Positions 40,586-45,371 of a stretch of DNA of 45,371 bases are shown piece after piece; the stretch's first letter is position 1; each line of letters opens with the position of its first letter. A program made the translations under genes and the position numbers. The notes under the pieces are model-generated. The model did no database searches. It saw nothing but the letters and a program-made list of their open reading frames with translations, and was not told where the DNA came from. This DNA is from Lutibacter sp. (GTDB lineage Bacteria; Bacteroidota; Bacteroidia; Flavobacteriales; Flavobacteriaceae), in NCBI RefSeq assembly GCF_021647475.1, contig NZ_JAKIUR010000022.1, forward strand, positions 1 to 45,371, given 5' to 3'.

Positions 40586-42772
40586 ATGTCTAAAATTCGA
40601 TTTAAAGCACTTTCTGAAACCTTAAATAGAAAGCCAATAGAAGTGAATGAAAACACCAAACGATCTTTATTATTTGGTGAAAATGTATTTAATGAAACTT
40701 CAATGCGCCAATATTTAACAAAAGACGCCTATGTTGGTGTTATGAGTGCCATTAGTAAAGGAACAAAAATTGATCGCAAAATTGCAAACCAAGTTTCATC
40801 TGCAATGAAAGAGTGGGCTTTATCGAAAGGCGTTACTCATTATACACATTGGTTTCAACCTTTAACAGGTGCAACAGCTGAAAAGCATGATGCTTTTTTT
40901 GAAACTATTGGTGGTGGTTTGGCAATTGAAAAATTTGAAGGCGGACAATTAGTACAACAAGAGCCAGATGCTTCTAGTTTTCCTAATGGAGGAATTAGAA
41001 ATACTTTTGAAGCTCGTGGTTATACCGCTTGGGATCCAACTTCACCGGCATTTATTTATGGTACTACATTATGTATTCCTACTATTTTTATTTCTTATAC
41101 TGGCGAAGCTTTGGATTATAAAACACCATTATTAAGAGCGTTACATGCGGTGGACAAGGCAGCAACTAATGTTTGTAAATATTTCGATAAAAATGTTAGA
41201 AAAGTAACTTCTTCTTTAGGTTGGGAACAAGAATATTTTTTAATTGATAAAGCATTGGCTGCTAGCCGCCCAGATATTATTTTAACTGGAAGAACTTTGG
41301 TAGGGCATTCTCCTGCAAAAGGACAGCAATTAGATGATCATTATTTTGGTTCTATTCCTACAAGAGCTTTAAATTTTATGCGTGAGTTAGAAACCGAATG
41401 TATGTTATTAGGTATTCCTGTAAAAACACGTCATAATGAAGTCGCTCCAAATCAGTTTGAGTTGGCACCTATTTATGAAGAATCAAATTTAGCGGTTGAC
41501 CATAACTCATTACTTATGGATGTTATGGGTAAAGTTGCTTCTCGTCATAATTTTAAAGTGTTGTTTCACGAAAAGCCATTTGCTGGTATTAATGGTTCAG
41601 GAAAGCATAATAACTGGTCTTTAGCAACAGATACTGGCATAAATTTATTAGGTCCTGGAAAAACACCAATGAGTAATTTACAGTTTTTAACTTTTTTTAT
41701 AAATACCATAAAAGCGGTAAATGATAATGAAGAATTACTTAGAGCCTCAATTGCTTCAGCAAGTAATGATCACCGGTTAGGAGCTAATGAAGCACCACCT
41801 GCAATTATTTCTGTATTTATTGGAGCACAATTAACAAAAGTTTTAAAAGAACTTGAAGGTGTCACTAACGGTAAATTATCTCCTGAAGAAAAAACAGATT
41901 TAAAATTAAATGTTGTTGGTAAAATTCCAGATGTATTGTTAGATAATACCGATAGAAACAGAACTTCTCCTTTTGCTTTTACAGGAAATAAGTTTGAATT
42001 TAGAGCGGTAGGTTCCACGGCAAATTGTGCCAATCCAATGACTATTTTAAACACTATTGTAGCTAAACAGTTAAAAGATTTTAAAGTAGAAGTAGATGCT
42101 TTAATTGAAAATAATGACCTCAAAAAAGATGAAGCCATTTTTAATGTATTAAGAGAATATATTAAAAAGTCTAAAACTATTTTATTTGAAGGTAATGGTT
42201 ATGGCGAAGCTTGGGAAAAAGAAGCTAAAAAAAGAGGCTTAAGCAATAATAAAACAACACCTGAAGCCTTAAAAGTAAAAGTTGCGGATAAAACAATTCA
42301 GCTTTTTGAAGAGATGAAAATTATGAGCAAAGTTGAAACTGAAGCTCGTTACGAAATTGAAATTGAAGAATATACCTTACGTCTTCAAATTGAATCTAGA
42401 GCGTTAGGCGATATTGCTGGTAATCATATTGTGCCAACAGCTATAAGGTATCAAAACTTGTTAATTAAAAATGTAAAAGGCTTAAAAGAAATTTTTGGTA
42501 AAGATTTTAAAAAGCACGCTGATGAACAATTGAAGTTAATTACTAAAATTTCAGAACATATTGAAGGCTTGCATGCTAAAATAGATGATATGTTAGCCGA
42601 ACGTAAAAAAGCCAATAAAATTGAAAATATTGAAAAGAAGGCAGTCGCTTATTGCAATAAAGTAAAACCTTATTTTGAAGAAATTAGATACCATTGTGAT
42701 AAACTTGAATTAATGGTTGATGATGAGCTTTGGCCATTAACAAAATATCGAGAAATTTTATTTACTAGATAA
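40586..42772 (+). CDS. glnN: Glutamine synthetase type III
   Basis: 728 aa, cytoplasmic. Makes glutamine from glutamate, ammonia and ATP. The ~730-aa length and the N-terminal FGENVFNETSMRQYL are specific to type III. Catalytic core: THWFQPLTGATAEKHD, GWEQEYFLID, RHNEVAPNQFELAP, HEKPFAGINGSGKHNNWS and NRTSPFAFTGNKFEFRAVGS. The GSIII-specific C-terminal region is complete. Upstream paired direct repeats suggest nitrogen control. Asparagine synthase at 9772 uses its product. Confidence 0.96.
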   Translation: MSKIRFKALSETLNRKPIEVNENTKRSLLFGENVFNETSMRQYLTKDAYVGVMSAISKGTKIDRKIANQVSSAMKEWALSKGVTHYTHWFQPLTGATAEKHDAFFETIGGGLAIEKFEGGQLVQQEPDASSFPNGGIRNTFEARGYTAWDPTSPAFIYGTTLCIPTIFISYTGEALDYKTPLLRALHAVDKAATNVCKYFDKNVRKVTSSLGWEQEYFLIDKALAASRPDIILTGRTLVGHSPAKGQQLDDHYFGSIPTRALNFMRELETECMLLGIPVKTRHNEVAPNQFELAPIYEESNLAVDHNSLLMDVMGKVASRHNFKVLFHEKPFAGINGSGKHNNWSLATDTGINLLGPGKTPMSNLQFLTFFINTIKAVNDNEELLRASIASASNDHRLGANEAPPAIISVFIGAQLTKVLKELEGVTNGKLSPEEKTDLKLNVVGKIPDVLLDNTDRNRTSPFAFTGNKFEFRAVGSTANCANPMTILNTIVAKQLKDFKVEVDALIENNDLKKDEAIFNVLREYIKKSKTILFEGNGYGEAWEKEAKKRGLSNNKTTPEALKVKVADKTIQLFEEMKIMSKVETEARYEIEIEEYTLRLQIESRALGDIAGNHIVPTAIRYQNLLIKNVKGLKEIFGKDFKKHADEQLKLITKISEHIEGLHAKIDDMLAERKKANKIENIEKKAVAYCNKVKPYFEEIRYHCDKLELMVDDELWPLTKYREILFTR

Positions 42773-42797
42773 TGCAATTATTACCTATTAAATTAAC

Positions 42798-42820
42798 ACC
42801 CGCTTTTTGCGGGTTTTTTA
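42798..42820 (+). terminator. Terminator after glnN
   Basis: ACCCGC (42798-42803), TTTTT loop, GCGGGT (42809-42814), then TTTTT. Nearly the same hairpin recurs at 44739-44760 and 45047-45072. The following gap to 43177 is AT-rich; I see three CCCC boxes (43126, 43142, 43173) but no regular spacing. Confidence 0.85.
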
Positions 42821-43177
42821 ATATAAAATGGTTTAACTTTAATTGAAAATATAAATTTTTAGTAGAAATTTTATTTCACATTAACCAAAAACTTAAACTA
42901 ATAATTTAAAAATAATAATAATTTAAAACATTAAGAAGCAAGGTTTTATACCATTTGTTTGTCAAAATAATCCAATTATAAATAATACTCTACCAACCCG
43001 CTAGACTATGTAACAAATGTTACTAAGTAGAACTATTCTAAACTGCTTAAAAACAAGTAATTATCTTTTGAAAATACTAAAATGATAGTTACTTTCGTTC
43101 AGCTATAATTTAAAATTTTGGTCTTCCCCAAATAAAAATTACCCCACGTTTAAACCTCAAAAAAATGTTTATCCCCG

Positions 43178-43206
43178 TTTTATAAGTTCTTAGAACTCTT
43201 ATAAAA
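43178..43206. promoter_or_regulatory. Bulged palindrome upstream of the curlin-repeat gene
   Basis: TTTTATAAGTTCT (43178-43190) and AGAACTCTTATAAAA (43192-43206) are complementary at 13 positions with a 2-nt bulge. About 100 bp before the start codon, it may be a regulator site or a leader hairpin. No TAnnTTTG box is found between it and the gene. Confidence 0.4.
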
Positions 43207-43305
43207 TATATGTAATTATATAGTTTATAGCAGTTCATTTTCCTTAATAATTTATAGTAAGTTTTATTAAATATTTTATTTAACATTAATCAACAAATTT
43301 TTATT

Positions 43306-44709
43306 ATGAAAAAAATTATTTTAAGCGTGGCACTTATTTTTGCTACAAGTATGTTGTTTGCACAAAGTACTGCAACTACAACACAATCAGGTGATTTACA
43401 ATTGTCAGAAGTAAACCAAACAGGTTCAAATACTGCTACAGTTACTCAAAACCAAACAGGAACACCATCAAATAATCCTGCCTATATGAATAATGCAGTG
43501 GTAAATCAAAGCGGTGGAGATGGTAATACGGCTACCATTTTACAAGATGAATTAGGTAATGGAAATAAAGGATACAATGATGCTATAATTGATCAAATTG
43601 GGTCAGGTAATACTTCTACTCAAACTACTTATGCTCCTAATTCTAATAGCGGACAGGATGTTGAAGCTTGGCAAGAAGGAATTGGAAACACCGTTACACA
43701 AAACATTCAAGGTGGTTATACAGATTATTTTTATGTAAAACAAACAGGAAATGACAATACAGCCACTCAAACAGGTACAGGTATTACAACTAATACAGCT
43801 AGAATATTTCAAGATGGTACAAATAATACTGCCACCCAAACCTTAGCAGGTTCAAATAATGGTTATTATGGTGGTATTTATAGTAATGAAAGAATTCTTA
43901 TTGAACAAAATGGAGATGATAATATGGCTACCCAAACTTTTACAGGTCATGGATCTAGTCATGGTAACTCAGCTGATATTAATCAATTTGGAAATAACAA
44001 TACGGCAACTCAAGAAGGAAACGGTCGTAATCTTTATGCTGATTTTAATCAAATAGGCAATAACAATACAGCAAGTAGTAAACAAACCGGAGAGGCACAA
44101 CAAGTTTTTGTTGATCAAATGGGCGATAAAAATCAAGCAACTGTATGGCAAGATCATGAAGGAAATTTTGCTGATGTAAATCAAAATGGATATTCAGATA
44201 AAGCATTTGTAAATCAAAAATATGGCTCAAATAATTCTGCAACCATTACGCAAAATGGTGCAACAGGAGGTACAACAACCCTTTATCCAGGTGTAAATAA
44301 TTATGCAGTAGTTTTCCAATCAGGCTCAAACAATCAAACTACAGGAACTCAAACTGGTTACAATAATTTTTTAGGAACTTCACAAACTGTAGGATCAAAT
44401 AATAATATCACGGCTACTCAAATAGGAAATGATAGTAGTTTTGATTCAAGTTATGTTTTTGATACTACTGGATGGGGTTATAACAATTATGCTAGTTTAT
44501 CTCAAATAGGAAATGGTAATAACTTAACTCTTTATCAAAATGGTACAGATAATTATGCTGCAAGTATTCAAACAGGTAACTCAAATTTTGGCTCAATTTC
44601 ACAAACAGGAAATAATAATTTTGGAACTTTATCCTCTACAGGAAATGGTCATTCAGGAACCATTACCCAAACAGGTAACATGAACCAATCTTTAATTACA
44701 CAAAATTAA
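43306..44709 (+). CDS. Curlin-repeat secreted protein (CsgA/CsgB-like amyloid)
   Basis: 467 aa. Signal peptide MKKIILSVALIFATSMLFAQ, then a low-complexity body of Asn, Gln, Gly, Thr and Ser with some 15 to 20 degenerate repeats of the form Q-x-G-x-x-N-x-A-x-x-x-Q, e.g. VNQTGSNTATVTQNQTG, IDQIGSGNTSTQ, LSQIGNGNNLTLYQNG and ITQTGNMNQSLITQ. This is the curlin consensus, so the protein probably forms extracellular amyloid fibres for adhesion or biofilm. It is about three times longer than E. coli CsgA. No csgE/F/G secretion gene is in the window. Repeat period varies (about 18-30 residues), unlike the strict spacing of enterobacterial curlins. Strong terminator follows. Confidence 0.85.
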   Translation: MKKIILSVALIFATSMLFAQSTATTTQSGDLQLSEVNQTGSNTATVTQNQTGTPSNNPAYMNNAVVNQSGGDGNTATILQDELGNGNKGYNDAIIDQIGSGNTSTQTTYAPNSNSGQDVEAWQEGIGNTVTQNIQGGYTDYFYVKQTGNDNTATQTGTGITTNTARIFQDGTNNTATQTLAGSNNGYYGGIYSNERILIEQNGDDNMATQTFTGHGSSHGNSADINQFGNNNTATQEGNGRNLYADFNQIGNNNTASSKQTGEAQQVFVDQMGDKNQATVWQDHEGNFADVNQNGYSDKAFVNQKYGSNNSATITQNGATGGTTTLYPGVNNYAVVFQSGSNNQTTGTQTGYNNFLGTSQTVGSNNNITATQIGNDSSFDSSYVFDTTGWGYNNYASLSQIGNGNNLTLYQNGTDNYAASIQTGNSNFGSISQTGNNNFGTLSSTGNGHSGTITQTGNMNQSLITQN

Positions 44710-44731
44710 TATTAAAAAATAGTTAAGTAAT

Positions 44732-44760
44732 AAAAAAACCCGCTTTTTACGGGTTTTTTT
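44732..44760 (+). terminator. Terminator after the curlin-repeat gene
   Basis: AAAAACCCG, loop CTTTTTA, CGGGTTTTTTT: strong stem with T run. Sequence nearly equals the glnN terminator. Confidence 0.85.
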
Positions 44761-44810
44761 ATTGCTATTTAAATTTTAATATAACTATAGTTCTTGTTTA
44801 CATAATTATT

Positions 44811-45013
44811 AACCTAAGTTTGATGTAAAACTTAAATATCGGGTTGAAAATCAACAAGCTACGTCATTGTGATGAATGAAGCAAAGTGAAATGAGGAAGC
44901 AATCTCATTTTTATAAAAAGATTACTTCAAATTATGTCACTACATTTATAATTTTCGCAATGACATTTTGATTTTCAGTTATTTAAAGTAAATCCTTAGC
45001 TCGAACTCAGGTT
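44811..45013. repeat. Interspersed repeat family C, second copy
   Basis: Outer inverted ends AACCTAAGTTTGA (44811-44823) and TCGAACTCAGGTT (45001-45013), inner pair GTTGAAAATCAA / TTGATTTTCAGTT, core with CGTCATTGTGATGAATGAAG, GAAGCAATCTC, AGATTACTTC and CGCAATGACA. Same layout as 2942-3145. No ORF. Confidence 0.78.
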
Positions 45014-45046
45014 ACTAGATAATTAAAATACTGCTATCCTAAATTT

Positions 45047-45072
45047 AAAATCCGCTTTTTGCGGGTTTTTTG
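45047..45072 (+). terminator. Orphan terminator-like hairpin
   Basis: ATCCGC, TTTTT, GCGGGT, then T run; nearly the same as the terminators at 42798 and 44732 but with no gene between it and the previous one. Probably a displaced copy: the family C repeat (44811-45013) stands between the two hairpins. Confidence 0.6.
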
Positions 45073-45092
45073 TTTTTTAATGATATTATTTT

Positions 45093-45134
45093 TGATTATC
45101 CGTAATTAGTAATAATAAAGAACAACGTTATGCT
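45093..45134. repeat. Left fragment of family A MITE
   Basis: TGATTATCCGTAATTAG followed by TAATAATAAAGAACAACG matches the left end of the copies at 6793 and 14110 and breaks off after ATGCT. The remainder is replaced by other repeat sequence. Confidence 0.7.
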
Positions 45135-45173
45135 CTGCCTAACTATAAATCTTATAACCTGAGTTCGATGTAA

Positions 45174-45235
45174 GCAAATTACTTGATTTCGATACAAAAT
45201 TCTTTCAGAATTTCACTCAATCTGACGTAATTTGC
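45174..45235. repeat. 62-bp foldback element
   Basis: GCAAATTAC (45174-45182) and GTAATTTGC (45227-45235) are perfect inverted ends, and AAATTCT TTC AGAATTT (45197-45213) forms a second hairpin inside. Preceded by AACCTGAGTTCGATGTAAG, the family C end motif. Confidence 0.55.
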
Positions 45236-45244
45236 AAACAAAAC

Positions 45245-45341
45245 ACGTCAATTCCTTTAGATTAGCAAACTGATAAAAACATTTAAATTTGTTAAAAGAA
45301 AAAGAATGGGGTGAACTAGGTCAGTTCGTAGTTTTTGATAA
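45245..45341 (+). repeat. 97-bp direct repeat of 11486-11582
   Basis: Runs from ACGTCAATTCC to GTTTTTGATAA and differs from 11486-11582 by one base (A for G at 45250). In the family B element the block is internal; here it is outside any recognisable family B end and runs into the foldback repeat at the right edge. High identity implies recent copying or ongoing recombination. Confidence 0.88.
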
Positions 45342-45369
45342 CTAACACTCGTATTAGTCCCCATTCTTT
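45301..45369. repeat. Foldback repeat at right edge (family D)
   Basis: AAAGAATGGGG (45301-45311) and CCCCATTCTTT (45359-45369): 11-bp perfect stem enclosing 47 bp. Reverse complement of the arms found at 16-82 (GTATTAGT here against ACTAATAC there). The window ends two bases after it. Confidence 0.8.
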
Positions 45370-45371
45370 TA

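Noticed and set aside
43120..43177. Array of CCCC boxes upstream of the curlin gene
   Set aside because: Spacing is 16 and 31 bp and the flanks differ; too few and irregular to claim an operator array.
43490..44700. CRISPR-like regular repeats
   Set aside because: The repetition is at protein level (curlin motif) with variable DNA sequence and period; no identical direct repeats with unique spacers.

Overview
The window looks like a complete contig from a marine or soil member of the Flavobacteriaceae (Bacteroidota). It is very AT-rich. Promoters are of the Bacteroidota type (-7 box TAnnTTTG). Typical families are present: GLPGLI protein with a TonB-dependent receptor, DUF4197, DUF4136, DUF5522, type III glutamine synthetase, curlin-like repeats and many lipoproteins. 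Both ends lie inside inverted copies of the same foldback repeat (arms AAGAATGGGG / CCCCATTCTT), which is the usual reason an assembly stops.

Layout. 383-2932: a nitric-oxide/respiration cluster with a RIC/ScdA-like protein that has lost most di-iron ligands, a DUF438-like hemerythrin+PAS protein, and NorE/NorF-like oxidase subunits. 3209-5125 (-): secreted CocE/NonD hydrolase. 5126-5709: a gap with a predicted ~100-nt minus-strand ncRNA, possibly 6S-like. 5710-9605: small secreted peptide, GLPGLI protein and TonB-dependent receptor, the last two separated by a MITE. 9772-14104: asnB and recQ, with three short transposon-like elements around them. 14432-16033: VTT-type membrane protein, Lrp/AsnC regulator, helical protein. 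16037-19510 (-): fused acyl-CoA mutase IcmF carrying an in-frame repeat insertion. 19824-24978: hutU, DUF4136, DUF5522, DUF4197, a lipoprotein and a decayed second DUF4197 copy. 24979-28924: pyrF, ABC permease, tpiA, prmA, clpS. 29117-29676: mazEF with a palindromic operator. 29825-33127: GH114 lipoprotein and a lipoprotein-type KatG. 33250-33785: an IS200-type element. 34137-37633 (-): three-subunit acyl-CoA carboxylase. 37842-39103: LRR lipoprotein, tRNA-Arg(ACG), small proteins. 39505-44709: Ca2+/Na+ antiporter, glnN, curlin-repeat protein. 44710-45371: repeats only.

Genes working together: IcmF and the biotin-dependent carboxylase (34137-37633) suit propionyl/branched acyl-CoA metabolism. 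AsnB and GlnN handle nitrogen assimilation, and HutU handles histidine breakdown. The RIC-like, DUF438-like and NorEF-like genes suggest a nitrosative or low-oxygen response.

The least expected content is in the repeats. At least two families of short non-coding elements with terminal inverted repeats and 8-10 bp target duplications sit exactly over stop codons (GLPGLI gene, asnB, recQ), and repeat sequence has been absorbed in frame into IcmF. I see no CRISPR array, prophage, or multi-gene defence island other than mazEF.
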